The position numbers and the translations under genes are program-made. From the NCBI GenBank assembly GCA_965226235.1, contig OZ245335.1, positions 1,426,001 through 1,490,000 on the forward strand: a DNA stretch of 64,000 nt, written 5' to 3'. The DNA comes from CAYFZO01 sp965226235 (GTDB taxonomy: Bacteria > Pseudomonadota > Gammaproteobacteria > Poriferisulfidales > Oxydemutatoraceae). The notes beneath the pieces are model-generated. The model was not told the DNA's origin. It did not search any database and worked only from the letters and a program-made list of their open reading frames with translations. Shown here piece by piece: positions 1-8,988 of the stretch. The stretch's first letter is position 1. The number at the start of each line of letters is the position of its first letter.

Positions 1-461
1 CCAAATTCCACTGGGTCGTTACTCTCCACCAGGAATTTCTTCACAACCCCGGCAACGGGTGCTTCGATCTGGTTCATCATCTTCATCGCTTCGATAATGT
101 ATAGCGTTGCCCCTGCTTCTATGGTCTCGCCCACTTCTACAAACGGTGCAGAATCAGGAGCGGGGGCGCGGTAAAAAGTGCCAACCATCGGTGACTTGAC
201 GATTTCTTCATTGCCGCTGTCCGGTTCACCCTGGCTTTGGGAAGTCTTGTCGGGAGGTTGTACAACGATCCCCGGGGAGGCGATTGCGGCTTGTGGATCG
301 GGAATGGCACCAGGGCCGCTATGGTGTGCCACAAACTGCGGCTGTTGCGGATGCACGGCGCGGCTGATGCGTACTGATTCATCCGCTTCATGTACCTCGA
401 TCTCCCCGACGCTGGACGCTTCGACCAACTCGATCAGTTTTTTGATTTTCCTCAGATCCAC
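1..461 (-). CDS. accB: Biotin carboxyl carrier protein of acetyl-CoA carboxylase (3' end outside window)
   Basis: AccB carries the biotin that shuttles CO2 between biotin carboxylase and carboxyltransferase in the first step of fatty acid synthesis. The translation opens with DLRKIKKLIELVE, a typical AccB amino terminus. A Pro/Gln-rich linker follows, then the biotinyl domain with VKSPMVGTFYRAPAP and the biotin-accepting EAMKMMN motif. The start is a GTG at 461-459, four bases after the aroQ stop, so the two genes are probably one transcript. The gene runs off the left edge, but only a few codons should be missing. Identification rests on the biotin motif and the aroQ-accB order common in gammaproteobacteria. 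Confidence 0.95.
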   Translation of the reverse strand, partial: MDLRKIKKLIELVEASSVGEIEVHEADESVRISRAVHPQQPQFVAHHSGPGAIPDPQAAIASPGIVVQPPDKTSQSQGEPDSGNEEIVKSPMVGTFYRAPAPDSAPFVEVGETIEAGATLYIIEAMKMMNQIEAPVAGVVKKFLVESNDPVEF

Positions 462-465
462 CCCG

Positions 466-906
466 TTATTTTCTCCCGTATTCCAAAGCCGCCATGGTCG
501 CAAGCTCATAGCCCCGGGCACCGAAACCTGAAATGACGCCGACAGCGATGTCGGATAAATAAGAATGCCGCCGAAAGGCTTCGCGGGCAAAGATGTTGGA
601 CAGATGCAACTCGATGAATGGCTTGGACACGCTCAACAGTGCGTCTCGCAGCGCAATGCTCGTGTGGGTAAGCGCCCCAGGGTTGATGATGATGACACGG
701 GTGCCGTCGTCAAGCGTTTGGTGGATGCGCTCGATCAGCACTGCTTCGTCATTGGACTGCAGATGAGCGAGCCTTGCCGCGCTTTCCTCGGCAACGCGTT
801 GCGCCCGTGCGACGACATCATGCAGCGTTTCCTCGCCATACACTTCCGGTTCACGGCGTCCAAGCAGGTTCAGGTTGGGGCCGTTTAACAACAGAATCTG
901 AAACAT
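466..906 (-). CDS. aroQ: Type II 3-dehydroquinate dehydratase
   Basis: Catalyses dehydration of 3-dehydroquinate to 3-dehydroshikimate in the shikimate pathway, in the cytoplasm. The family signature LLLNGPNLNLLGRREPEVYG is at the amino terminus, with the catalytic Tyr of EVYG. INPGALTHTSIALRDAL and the ELHLSN motif follow at the expected spacing. The ATG at 906 is chosen over an upstream in-frame ATG at 948 because MFQILLLNGPN matches the usual family start and an AGG lies about ten bases before it. The 146-residue product has normal family length. It is followed directly by accB. Confidence 0.95.
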   Translation of the reverse strand: MFQILLLNGPNLNLLGRREPEVYGEETLHDVVARAQRVAEESAARLAHLQSNDEAVLIERIHQTLDDGTRVIIINPGALTHTSIALRDALLSVSKPFIELHLSNIFAREAFRRHSYLSDIAVGVISGFGARGYELATMAALEYGRK

Positions 907-1025
907 ATCTTTAGCCTGCCGGATAGATGCGAAGTCGGCAAATTCCAAACTTTACGAGATTTTATCAGGTTTTAGCCGACGATCAATGAGAACGGATGGC
1001 TCGATGAAACCCACCCAACAATCCA

Positions 1026-1967
1026 TCAATCCACGGGAGCCACCCCATCGGGCTTGCCGATCGAGTCTGGGGCATATTCCGGGAACATCTCGAAATAGAC
1101 CCAGTCTTTCTCGTAAACGTAGCGCAGCAACTCGGCGTCATAGAAATCCTGCCACTTTTTCTTGCTGGCAGGGGAAGTGTTTTCCATGCTCTGCGTAAGG
1201 ATAAATTCTATTTTCTCCGCAGGATAGCCCATCTCAAGCAGGAATCGATGCAACTCGTGGTTCAGGTTTTCCATATGCAGCACCCGCACTCGCTTGAACC
1301 AGTCCCTGTATCCTCCGCCCTTGAAAAAGGCGGTAAATTCGTCGGTGGGCATCTCCATGATTTCCCGGGGATTGGGTGCAGCAAAAAAAATCAATTGTAG
1401 CGAAGAAAAACCGATGTCATGCTGCCTCTCAAGACCCGGGAAGTATTCCTCGCACCGCCTTCTGAACTTGCGCGTTTGCATTTCCATCAAGTACTCCCGG
1501 AACGAGCACATATCCCGGGTCAATCCTCTGCCAGGTACGGTTCGATTGATTTCAGTGTTGTAGTAATAAGCCGACAGATAGCGGGCAAAGGGATTTCGCA
1601 CCGTGAGCAAAATCGGCTTCTGTCCCTCCCGGTTCGATAAAAACCAGTCGGGTAGCTGATGAAAACTTCCATGGTTCCACCGAAAATGCGAAAGGATTTG
1701 AGGGTTGTGCTTGGCTAACATGCAAACCAGGAAAGGAAACTTTTCCCCCGCCGGCAAAGCATTTTCGGAAAAAACGATGGAGCGCTCCCGGTTGCGCGTA
1801 AAACGGAATCTACGCTGGGGGTTGCTGCAGAGGAGTAGAAAAGCCTTCGTGTAGCGGCTGATCACCCCGGGCGGAGTGCCGGGACAGACTTGATTGAGGA
1901 CCTTGCGCACAAAATTTCCGCCGGTTTTCTGGAAATGCACGAAAATAAATCTTGGAGTAATAATCAT
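1026..1967 (-). CDS. Sulfotransferase-family protein, coupled to comF
   Basis: Predicted PAPS-dependent sulfotransferase of about 313 residues. The amino terminus has a 5'-phosphosulfate-binding loop, FVHFQKTGGNFVRKVL. A 3'-phosphate-binding segment, LLTVRNPFARYLSAYYY, lies near the middle. The acceptor is unknown; family members sulfate carbohydrates or lipids. The ATG at 1967-1965 overlaps the comF TGA in an ATGA arrangement, so translation is probably coupled to comF. Earlier in-frame starts up to 2003 exist but would lie inside comF. ComF does DNA-uptake work in naturally competent bacteria, so this pairing looks like an insertion into the operon rather than a functional link. Confidence 0.75.
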   Translation of the reverse strand: MIITPRFIFVHFQKTGGNFVRKVLNQVCPGTPPGVISRYTKAFLLLCSNPQRRFRFTRNRERSIVFSENALPAGEKFPFLVCMLAKHNPQILSHFRWNHGSFHQLPDWFLSNREGQKPILLTVRNPFARYLSAYYYNTEINRTVPGRGLTRDMCSFREYLMEMQTRKFRRRCEEYFPGLERQHDIGFSSLQLIFFAAPNPREIMEMPTDEFTAFFKGGGYRDWFKRVRVLHMENLNHELHRFLLEMGYPAEKIEFILTQSMENTSPASKKKWQDFYDAELLRYVYEKDWVYFEMFPEYAPDSIGKPDGVAPVD

Positions 1968-2689
1968 GGGGCTTGAGTCCATGGCTCTGGATCGGGCCTC
2001 CATGCCTCTCTGTGGGTCCTCGCAACGACCCAGGCCTCCACGCGCGCGACGCCTGCCTTGTGTAGCAAGCGGGCAGCCTCCCTGACCGTTGCCCCCGTCG
2101 TCATGACATCATCGACGATCGTTACAAACTGTGCCCGCGGCAACTTGCGCACGGAGATCGTTCCTCGTGGATTTCGGCAGCGGCGCAAAGCAGGTAATGC
2201 CGTCTGAGGCACGCAGGCACCTGTTCTTTCCAGACACGCGTGGTAAAACGGCACGCGCAGGTGACGCGACAGGGTGCGGGTAATTTCCATAGCCTGATTG
2301 AAGCCGCGTTGCTGCAGGTGCTCACGATGCGTAGGAACCGGTATAAAGCAATCAGGCAAGGAAATCGCGGCATCTTTGGCGCGCGCTGCCAGCAACTTGC
2401 CAAGAATCCGTGCACAATACAAATGTTTACCGAATTTCAACTCGTGAATTATAGCATCGACCGGCGGAGCATAAAGGAACGCGGCAAACGTGCGGTCAAA
2501 CGCCGGAGGGTGGGCGATACAACTGCCGCAAATCGCCCGTGGAGCACTGCCCGCAGGCAAGCAATCGGCACATGAAAAACAGACATTGTCCGGCACCGGC
2601 AGGGTGGCAAGGCAGGCATCGCAAAGATCGCTTTCCGGGTTACCCGGGTCCTGGCAGACCAGGCAGGTCGGGGGAAAGAGCCACGACAC
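1964..2689 (-). CDS. comF: ComF-family phosphoribosyltransferase-like protein
   Basis: ComF proteins take part in uptake of transforming DNA in competent bacteria, and their exact activity is unresolved. The amino-terminal part has zinc-ribbon cysteine pairs (CLVC, CDAC, CFSC, CGSC). The carboxyl-terminal part has the phosphoribosyltransferase PRPP loop VTIVDDVMTTGATV, and PVPTHREHLQQRGFNQA is the usual ComF core motif. I prefer the GTG at 2689, with GGGAGCAGG just upstream and a product of 241 residues, which is normal family length. The frame stays open to an ATG at 2779, but that start would cover the bioB promoter region. The gene is divergent from bioB. Confidence 0.85.
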   Translation of the reverse strand: MSWLFPPTCLVCQDPGNPESDLCDACLATLPVPDNVCFSCADCLPAGSAPRAICGSCIAHPPAFDRTFAAFLYAPPVDAIIHELKFGKHLYCARILGKLLAARAKDAAISLPDCFIPVPTHREHLQQRGFNQAMEITRTLSRHLRVPFYHACLERTGACVPQTALPALRRCRNPRGTISVRKLPRAQFVTIVDDVMTTGATVREAARLLHKAGVARVEAWVVARTHREAWRPDPEPWTQAP

Positions 2690-2733
2690 GATCCTGCTCC
2701 CGCAGGATGGCTTGGTGGGGGGGCGCCTTGAAA

Positions 2734-2762
2734 CTGACACGTCGGCAACTCTCCTGTAAACT
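2734..2762 (+). promoter_or_regulatory. Candidate sigma70 promoter for bioB
   Basis: CTGACA at 2734-2739 and TAAACT at 2757-2762 are separated by 17 bases, upstream of the bioB start and divergent from comF. One or two mismatches to each consensus hexamer. Inference from sequence only. Confidence 0.4.
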
Positions 2763-2784
2763 AGAGGCGCTTTTGCCACTTGAA

Positions 2785-3795
2785 ATGCTTTACAAGCTTC
2801 TCCCGATGCCCTCTACCACTGCTCGACCCATTCGCCACGACTGGAAGCGTGACGAGATACTTGCCTTGCTTGGCTTGCCTTTTCATGACCTCCTGTACAG
2901 CGCCCACAAAACCCATCGCGATTTTCACGACCCCGCGCGCATCCAGACCAGTTCCCTGCTTTCGATCAAGACCGGCTCGTGTCCGGAGGACTGCGCCTAT
3001 TGCCCACAAAGCGCGCACCATAATACTGGCTTGGAAAGGGGCAGCCTGATGCCGCTTGAACAAGTGGTCGCCGCTGCCGTGCAGGCGAAGCGACAAGGCG
3101 CCGAACGCTTCTGCATGGGCGCGGCATGGCGCAAACCCAGTGAAAAAGACCTCCGGCAGGTAGCTGAAATGATCCGTGCCGTCAAGCGGCTCGGGCTTGA
3201 AACCTGCGTTACGCTAGGCATGCTCGATGCTGCTCAGGCGCGACACCTGAAGACTGCCGGGCTCGATTTTTACAACCACAACCTTGATACTTCCCCGGAG
3301 TTTTATGGGACGATCATCACCACCAGGGTATATCAGGACCGTCTCGACACACTGGAAAACGTACGACGGGCGGGTATCAAGGTATGTGCCGGCGGCATCC
3401 TCGGCATGGGCGAGTCACGTGAAGACCGTGCCGGCTTGCTGGAACAACTGGCCAACCAGCCTGGTCATCCTGAGTCGGTGCCGATCAACCTGCTCGTTCG
3501 GGTGGAGGGAACGCCGCTGGAGCGGCTACCCGACTTTGACCCGATCGAGTTCGTCCGGGTCATCGCTACCGCCAGGATTCTGATGCCAAAATCCTGGCTA
3601 CGTCTTTCTGCAGGGCGCGAAGAGATGTCTGACGAAATGCAGGCGTTATGTTTTTTTGCTGGTGCCAATTCGATTTTCTGGGGGAACCAGCTACTAACGA
3701 CAGCCAATGCCTCGACACAGCATGACCATGATCTGCTGTCACGGCTGGGGCTTGAACCCGGTGAGAAACAATCAGTCAGCTACAGGCTTTCTTGA
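2785..3795 (+). CDS. bioB: Biotin synthase
   Basis: Radical-SAM enzyme that inserts sulfur into dethiobiotin, the last step of biotin synthesis. The radical cluster motif CPEDCAYC follows LLSIKTGS. RFCMGAAWRKP, YNHNLDTSPEFY and GGILGMGE are all in their usual places, and the product (336 residues) has normal length. The frame is open back to 2539, but homology starts near HDWKRDEILALLG. The ATG at 2785 is used; the ATG at 2806 is an alternative, and neither has a good ribosome-binding site. bioF follows with an overlap, so the two are co-transcribed. Confidence 0.95.
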   Translation: MLYKLLPMPSTTARPIRHDWKRDEILALLGLPFHDLLYSAHKTHRDFHDPARIQTSSLLSIKTGSCPEDCAYCPQSAHHNTGLERGSLMPLEQVVAAAVQAKRQGAERFCMGAAWRKPSEKDLRQVAEMIRAVKRLGLETCVTLGMLDAAQARHLKTAGLDFYNHNLDTSPEFYGTIITTRVYQDRLDTLENVRRAGIKVCAGGILGMGESREDRAGLLEQLANQPGHPESVPINLLVRVEGTPLERLPDFDPIEFVRVIATARILMPKSWLRLSAGREEMSDEMQALCFFAGANSIFWGNQLLTTANASTQHDHDLLSRLGLEPGEKQSVSYRLS

Positions 3796-4984
3796 CGATA
3801 TTCGCCAGCGGCTGGAAAGTAAGCGTCGGCAGGGAACCTACCGTGTCCGCCATGCCAGCACGGGAAAAACACAACCTCACCGTGTTTGCTCCGGACAGAA
3901 AGTATTGTCTTTTTGCAGCAACGATTACCTGGGGCTCGCCTCGGACGCGCGGGTCATCGCAGCCTTCTGCCACGGGGCTGAAACCTTCGGCGTCGGCACT
4001 GGCGCAGCTTGCCTGATCAACGGGTATACAAGCGCGCACCGTCAACTGGAAGAAAAGCTTGCCGACTTCACTGGGCGTGACAAAGCGCTTTTGTTTTCAA
4101 CCGGCTATATGGCGAACCTCGGGGTCGGATATGCGCTGGCCGGCAGCCATACCTTCAGAGACAGATGCGTGTTCGAGGATCGGCTCAACCACGCCTCGCT
4201 GATAGACGCGGCTGCGTTCTCGCGGACGCGGCTGAGGCGCTATGCACATGCGGACCCTCGCTCGCTGCAACGAATGCTGCACCAGGAGAGTGACGGAGCC
4301 GCGGCTTTGGTTGCCAGCGATGCCGTGTTCAGCATGGATGGCGACATCGCCCCCCTCGCGGATCTTGCAGCAACCTGTAAAGCGCACGGTGCGATCCTGC
4401 TCGCAGACGACGCGCATGGCTTCGGCGTTGCTGGCGCACGCGGTGCCGGGACACTTGAGCAGCAAGGGCTGTCGCAGGGTGACGTACCGCTGTTGGTGGC
4501 AACCTTTGGAAAGGCCTGTGGTACCTTCGGTGCTTTCGTCGCGGGCAGTGAAGAGCTAATCGAGTGGTTGATCCAGGAGGCACGCACCTACATTTATACG
4601 ACGGCGCCGCCACCGGCTATCGCCTGCGCGACGCTGGAAAGCCTGCGGATCATCGAACACGAAGGCTGGCGACGTACCAGGCTGCATGACAACATCGCTC
4701 ACTTTCGGCGGTTGGCGCAGGACGCCGGCCTGCGAATTTCGGCGTCATCGACCCCCATACAACCGTTGATCCTGGGTTCGGCAACGACGGCACTGGCACT
4801 GAGCGCGGCATTGGCAAAATCCGGCTTGCAGGTGGTTGCCATACGTCCTCCAAGCGTTCCCCAAGGCACTTCACGATTACGTATCACCTTGTCGAGCGCA
4901 CATTCGCGCCATGAGATCGAGCGGCTGATCGACACCCTGGAAGCCCAGATGCGCCGCGCAAGGGCCAACGACCCTGTGCCATAA
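3761..4984 (+). CDS. bioF: 8-amino-7-oxononanoate synthase
   Basis: PLP enzyme that condenses pimeloyl-ACP with alanine in biotin synthesis. Visible marks are CSNDYLGLASD near the start, INGYTSAHRQLEEKLADF in the substrate region, LLADDAHGFGVAGARG with the PLP-contact Asp and His, and FGKACGTFGAF holding the PLP-binding Lys. The GTG at 3761 (VRNNQSATGFLDDIRQRL) gives a 407-residue protein; ATG codons at 3707 and 3725 are possible but lie further inside bioB. The overlap with bioB is about 35 bases. The other bio genes are not in the window. Confidence 0.92.
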   Translation: MRNNQSATGFLDDIRQRLESKRRQGTYRVRHASTGKTQPHRVCSGQKVLSFCSNDYLGLASDARVIAAFCHGAETFGVGTGAACLINGYTSAHRQLEEKLADFTGRDKALLFSTGYMANLGVGYALAGSHTFRDRCVFEDRLNHASLIDAAAFSRTRLRRYAHADPRSLQRMLHQESDGAAALVASDAVFSMDGDIAPLADLAATCKAHGAILLADDAHGFGVAGARGAGTLEQQGLSQGDVPLLVATFGKACGTFGAFVAGSEELIEWLIQEARTYIYTTAPPPAIACATLESLRIIEHEGWRRTRLHDNIAHFRRLAQDAGLRISASSTPIQPLILGSATTALALSAALAKSGLQVVAIRPPSVPQGTSRLRITLSSAHSRHEIERLIDTLEAQMRRARANDPVP

Positions 4985-4995
4985 ACAACGTTGCC

Positions 4996-5829
4996 ATGAC
5001 CAATAGAAAATCCCTGCAGCAGCTAAAACACCGGGTGCTGCTTGTCTACAAGGCGCTTTACTACGGTTATTTCGGTTGTGCCCCGGCGTTGCGCTGGAAA
5101 AGATGCCTGCCCGGTATCGACGACCATCAAATCCTGCTGGTGAAAAGCGACGGCAACTGCCTTGCCTACCACCCGATTCCCAAAACCGGGTGCACGACGG
5201 TCAAATTTCTACTCCTCGACGCCATAGGTTCTCCTTTGCCTGCAGACGCAGAGGAAGTGCACAGCATGACCGAGTGCTCCGTCACCCCTGAAAATTCCGA
5301 CAATCATCTGGTCGCTGCACGAATGTTTGAAAATGGCTTCAAGCTGCTACCGGATCTGCCCGAATTCAAGCATGCGTTTCATTTTGCATTCGTCAGAAAT
5401 CCTTGGTCGAGACTCGCCTCGTGTTATACCAACAAAGTCCTCGACAAACGCCCGCGCCGATTCTCCGAGTTCAAATATCTTTACCCCGGGATCAGGTTCG
5501 AACGGATGACGTTTCCTGATTTTGTGCGTTTCGTCTGCCGTGTTCCGGACGACTTGTGCGAACCGCATTTCAGACCCCAGTACCGGTTCATCGACCGCGG
5601 TGCCATCGACTTTATCGGGCAGACGGAGCATTTTGCCGATGACCTTGCTGTTATCATCCGTCGTGCCGGTCTCGACCAGCGCTTGCTCAAATGGGCACAG
5701 ACAAAAATCAACCTGACACAAACGTCCCCCCGTGGCTATGTGGACCTTTACACTGCAAAAACCCGTGATCTGGTTGCACGCAAGTATGCAAAGGATATTG
5801 ACTGGTTCGGTTACCGGTTCGGTGACTGA
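4996..5829 (+). CDS. Sulfotransferase-family protein following bioF
   Basis: A 277-residue protein with a PAPS 5'-phosphosulfate loop, IPKTGCTTVKFLLLDAIG, at about residues 62-80. A 3'-phosphate segment, FAFVRNPWSRLASCYTNK, lies near residues 130-150. This layout resembles the Sulfotransfer_2 (carbohydrate sulfotransferase) group. The likely role is sulfation of a surface glycan; the acceptor is unknown. It starts 11 bases after the bioF stop in the same direction, so it probably shares the bioBF transcript, although nothing links it to biotin. It is one of seven sulfotransferase-like genes in the window, and they are not close copies of each other except for one pair. Confidence 0.75.
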   Translation: MTNRKSLQQLKHRVLLVYKALYYGYFGCAPALRWKRCLPGIDDHQILLVKSDGNCLAYHPIPKTGCTTVKFLLLDAIGSPLPADAEEVHSMTECSVTPENSDNHLVAARMFENGFKLLPDLPEFKHAFHFAFVRNPWSRLASCYTNKVLDKRPRRFSEFKYLYPGIRFERMTFPDFVRFVCRVPDDLCEPHFRPQYRFIDRGAIDFIGQTEHFADDLAVIIRRAGLDQRLLKWAQTKINLTQTSPRGYVDLYTAKTRDLVARKYAKDIDWFGYRFGD

Positions 5830-5920
5830 TGCGATGAGCAGACAACAACGCACCCCCCGGAGGTGGCACCCTGGCCGGTAACTGCTGTTCGGGCCGTCTG
5901 GCATCTTTGCAGAGCCCACC

Positions 5921-7417
5921 GTGAGCGAAGGCGACGTCCGCTACCCTGCGCTGATCGCAGGCCCGCTGCTGGGCGCGCTGGTGTATGGGGTGCTGCCGGA
6001 ACACTTCATCGCGCCGGATGGCGCCCCCGCCGCACTCGCCCCTGCGGCGAAAGCAACCATTGCGATCATCGTCTGGATGGCGGTGTGGTGGTTTACCGAA
6101 GCAGTACATATCGCCGTCACTTCCCTGTTGCCGCTGGTATTGTTTCCATTAACCGGCGTAGCCGATATCAAGACAACGGCGGGCGCTTATGCCTCGGATC
6201 TGATCTTTCTGTTTATTGGCGGTTTCATCCTGGGGATGTCCATCCATCGCTGGCATCTGGACAAGCGCATTGCGCTGGCGGTTCTGCTCATGGTAGGGGA
6301 AAAGCCACAGAACATCGTTGCGGGCTTTATGCTGGTAGCCGCCTTCCTGAGTGCTTTCATATCCAATACGGCGACCACGGTGATGTTGCTCCCCATCGCT
6401 TTGAGCGTGCTGTCTTTGCGCCGCCCGACCCATTCCACAGTCCAGCCTCCTTCGACCACGGACGATTTCCCGACGTGCCTGCTGATCGCTACTGCTTACG
6501 CAGCAAGCCTGGGAGGTATATCCACCATAATCGGCACGGCGCCGAACGTGTTCACCGTGAATTTCATTCAAAATATGCCAGCCACGGAAGCGGTCGAGAT
6601 TTCATTCGTTGGCTGGATGAAAATGGCACTTCCTGTCAGCCTGACCCTGCTGGTTGCCTGCTGGTTGCTGCTCACGCGCTTTGTCTTCCGGCTGGATCGG
6701 CAACCGTCCGGCATCCAGCGCAAGCAACTGCTGGAACAGTACCGTGCCCTTGGGCCGATGCGTGCCGGTGAATGGATCAGCCTGGGCGTGTTTACGCTGG
6801 CGGCGACACTGTGGATAGCGCGGCCGGCGATCAGCCAGCTTGCTATTGAAATTGCCGGCATTTCCTATTCGCCGCTTTCCGGCCTGTCCGACGCAGGCAT
6901 CGCCATGTTCGCCGCGCTACTGCTGTTTGTGCTGCCCGCAGGCAATAAGCAGGCGGCAATGGATTGGCAAACTGCCACGCGTTTACCCTGGGGGGTCATT
7001 ATCCTGCTTGGGGGAGGCTTTGCGCTGGCACAAGCGGTCAAAAGCAATGGTATCGACCTGTTGCTTGGGAACCAGGTTGCCGGTCTGGCACACTTGCCCG
7101 ATTTCGCCGTGTTGCTGTTGCTGGTGGCCGTGGTCGTATTCCTGACCGAATTCACGTCGAATACAGCAACGACCGCGGTATTGATCCCCGCGTTCGCTGC
7201 GTTTGCTCCATCGTTCGATCTTCCTCCGTTGTTGTTATTGATCCCGGCAACTTTCGCTGCCAGTTGTGCATTCATGATGCCGATCGCAACCCCGCCGAAC
7301 GCGGTAGTATTCGGCTCCGGGCAGATACGTATCCCGCAGATGGTTCGTGCCGGTTTCTGGATGAACCTGATCGCGATTGGTTTGATCACGTGTATTTCCT
7401 GGCTGTGGATCGCATGA
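5921..7417 (+). CDS. SLC13/DASS-family sodium:anion symporter
   Basis: Inner-membrane symporter of the divalent anion:sodium family, which carries dicarboxylates or sulfate. The 498-residue sequence has about a dozen hydrophobic segments. Both family SNT motifs are present: FISNTATTVMLLPIA in the first half and FTSNTATTAVLIPAF in the second. GTAPNVF and ATPPNAVVFGSGQI are the repeated substrate-site loops. The GTG at 5921 is used as start. Sulfate or dicarboxylate cannot be chosen from sequence alone, and sulfate would fit the sulfotransferase-rich context. No transport partner is visible nearby. Confidence 0.85.
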   Translation: MSEGDVRYPALIAGPLLGALVYGVLPEHFIAPDGAPAALAPAAKATIAIIVWMAVWWFTEAVHIAVTSLLPLVLFPLTGVADIKTTAGAYASDLIFLFIGGFILGMSIHRWHLDKRIALAVLLMVGEKPQNIVAGFMLVAAFLSAFISNTATTVMLLPIALSVLSLRRPTHSTVQPPSTTDDFPTCLLIATAYAASLGGISTIIGTAPNVFTVNFIQNMPATEAVEISFVGWMKMALPVSLTLLVACWLLLTRFVFRLDRQPSGIQRKQLLEQYRALGPMRAGEWISLGVFTLAATLWIARPAISQLAIEIAGISYSPLSGLSDAGIAMFAALLLFVLPAGNKQAAMDWQTATRLPWGVIILLGGGFALAQAVKSNGIDLLLGNQVAGLAHLPDFAVLLLLVAVVVFLTEFTSNTATTAVLIPAFAAFAPSFDLPPLLLLIPATFAASCAFMMPIATPPNAVVFGSGQIRIPQMVRAGFWMNLIAIGLITCISWLWIA

Positions 7418-7449
7418 AGATGAATGTCTGCAAGCAACGTTGCAACTGC

Positions 7450-7645
7450 GCCTTACAGGAAGATTCTGTGGGTTACGAGGAGGACCTGCTGCTCGAAGAC
7501 CTGCGGCTGTTCAACCAGCGCCTGTTCAATTATCTCGATTGCTACAACGGACAGCGACCGCACCAAGTAATCAATTACCGAACACCCTGCCAGATGCTCG
7601 CCCAACGCCTGCCACGTTTGTCCCATATGTGGTGGCTCATGCATC
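7450..7645 (+). mobile_element. IS481-like transposase remnant (C-terminal piece)
   Basis: The translation LQEDSVGYEEDLLLEDL, then YNGQRPHQVINYRTPCQ and RLPRLSHMWW, matches the last third of the integrase-core transposase at 47158-48150. The piece ends at the element's terminal sequence TTGTCCCATATGTGGTGG. The rest of the element is missing. I see no gene between it and 7909. Confidence 0.75.
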
Positions 7646-7909
7646 ATACACATCTCTCAAAATCGGGGCTCTTGCAGGATATTTGCGCCGAAGTTTCACG
7701 GCTCTGGTTATTGATAAGCAACAGGGCGAACAGTCCCAACCGGGTTCTTGTCGAGATGCGCGCGGCTTCCGCGTAGCGGTGGCAATCGATGGTGAGAGAG
7801 GACCCGGTAGCGCCAGTGAAAAAATCGGCAGCGGCGCGGCAGCATCACGGATGTATGCAAGCCGAATGACAGCGCGCGATGGCGCCACCCGAGGAAACAG
7901 GACCACAAC

Positions 7910-8974
7910 ATGACCGGCGACGACAGGCTTGCAGCGTTTGACACGAAGACGGACCAGCCGGTGACCATCGTGTTCGGCACGTTCAACTACCGCAAAATGA
8001 TAGAAAAGTGGATCTCCGCCGTGCGCAAGCTCGGGTATGACGGCTGGCGCATCGTGTGCATGGATCGTGAACTGGTGCGATGGCTCGAAGAGCGCGGCGA
8101 TGGCGCGCAGGCCGTAGATTACTACGCAGTGCTGCCGGATGCGCCGCGGCACGACTTCGGGACGTTGTCGCGCGGAGAACTGATGCGTGCGCTGATGCCG
8201 TTGCGGACACGCCTGTTTCTGCATCTGGCGAAGGCTGGCCACGACTTTCTGCACAGTGACGCGGATGCGTTCTGGATTCAGGACCCGCGGCCGTACCTGG
8301 CGCAGCATCGCGAATACGATCTGCTGATGTCGCAGGGCGTAACATGTCCATTCGGACATTACCAGCGTTTCGGCTTCGTGGTGTGTGCAGGATTCTTCGT
8401 TTGCCGCGCGAACGCGCGTACCCGCGCATACTTCGAGCGGATTGAGGCACTCGTGAATCAGCAGCCGCTGGATCAGCAACGCATGAACCTGCTACTGGAG
8501 CACGATCGGGAAGGTCGCTGGGAGGTCCACCGACCGGTGCTCCGCAAGCGTCGTCTCCAGACATTTTCCCGACGAGTTATCTGTATGTGGCAACGCTTGA
8601 TAGACTATTCATCGATCCTACGGACGTTCGTTTCTCGTCTCAAGCAATTTTATTCGCCGGGAGTTGGCCGGAAAACCCACCGATCGGCACTACGCAAGCA
8701 CAAGGATAAAGGATGGCAACCGGCGGCTGCAGGACTTTACTCCCCTCGCCTGCGTTGGGGATGGATGGACGTGCGGGCATTGGCGGGGATATTGGCAAAG
8801 GCGCGCGGCAGAGGCTTGACGATGGGCCTGCTCCCGACACATAAGTGTGTCATCACGAGCGAATCGGTGATCCGGGGTCGGTTCAGCGATGGCTTGACGG
8901 TGGGCGTGATCCCGATGCACCTCGTTACCCGGATACGCGTTATGCCCAGAGACCGCTCCCTGGTTGTGCACTAG
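7910..8974 (+). CDS. Glycosyltransferase-like protein (nucleotide-diphospho-sugar transferase type)
   Basis: A 354-residue protein with a DxD metal/nucleotide-sugar motif in FLHSDADAFWIQDPRPYL (about residues 115-133), as in the PF03407-type nucleotide-diphospho-sugar transferases. The product probably adds a sugar to a surface glycan; donor and acceptor are unknown. It begins MTGDDRLAAFDTKTD after an AGGA ribosome-binding site. A close paralogue lies at 49765-50868 on the other strand, and the two diverge mainly after RWEVHRPVL. A sulfotransferase gene follows after 14 bases, and the same pair recurs in the second copy, so the two are probably one functional cassette. Confidence 0.7.
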   Translation: MTGDDRLAAFDTKTDQPVTIVFGTFNYRKMIEKWISAVRKLGYDGWRIVCMDRELVRWLEERGDGAQAVDYYAVLPDAPRHDFGTLSRGELMRALMPLRTRLFLHLAKAGHDFLHSDADAFWIQDPRPYLAQHREYDLLMSQGVTCPFGHYQRFGFVVCAGFFVCRANARTRAYFERIEALVNQQPLDQQRMNLLLEHDREGRWEVHRPVLRKRRLQTFSRRVICMWQRLIDYSSILRTFVSRLKQFYSPGVGRKTHRSALRKHKDKGWQPAAAGLYSPRLRWGWMDVRALAGILAKARGRGLTMGLLPTHKCVITSESVIRGRFSDGLTVGVIPMHLVTRIRVMPRDRSLVVH

Positions 8975-8988
8975 ACGCGGAAACAGCA

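Noticed and set aside
2539..2784. Amino-terminal extension of bioB by about 80 codons
   Set aside because: It is antisense to comF, has no family similarity and covers the promoter candidate.
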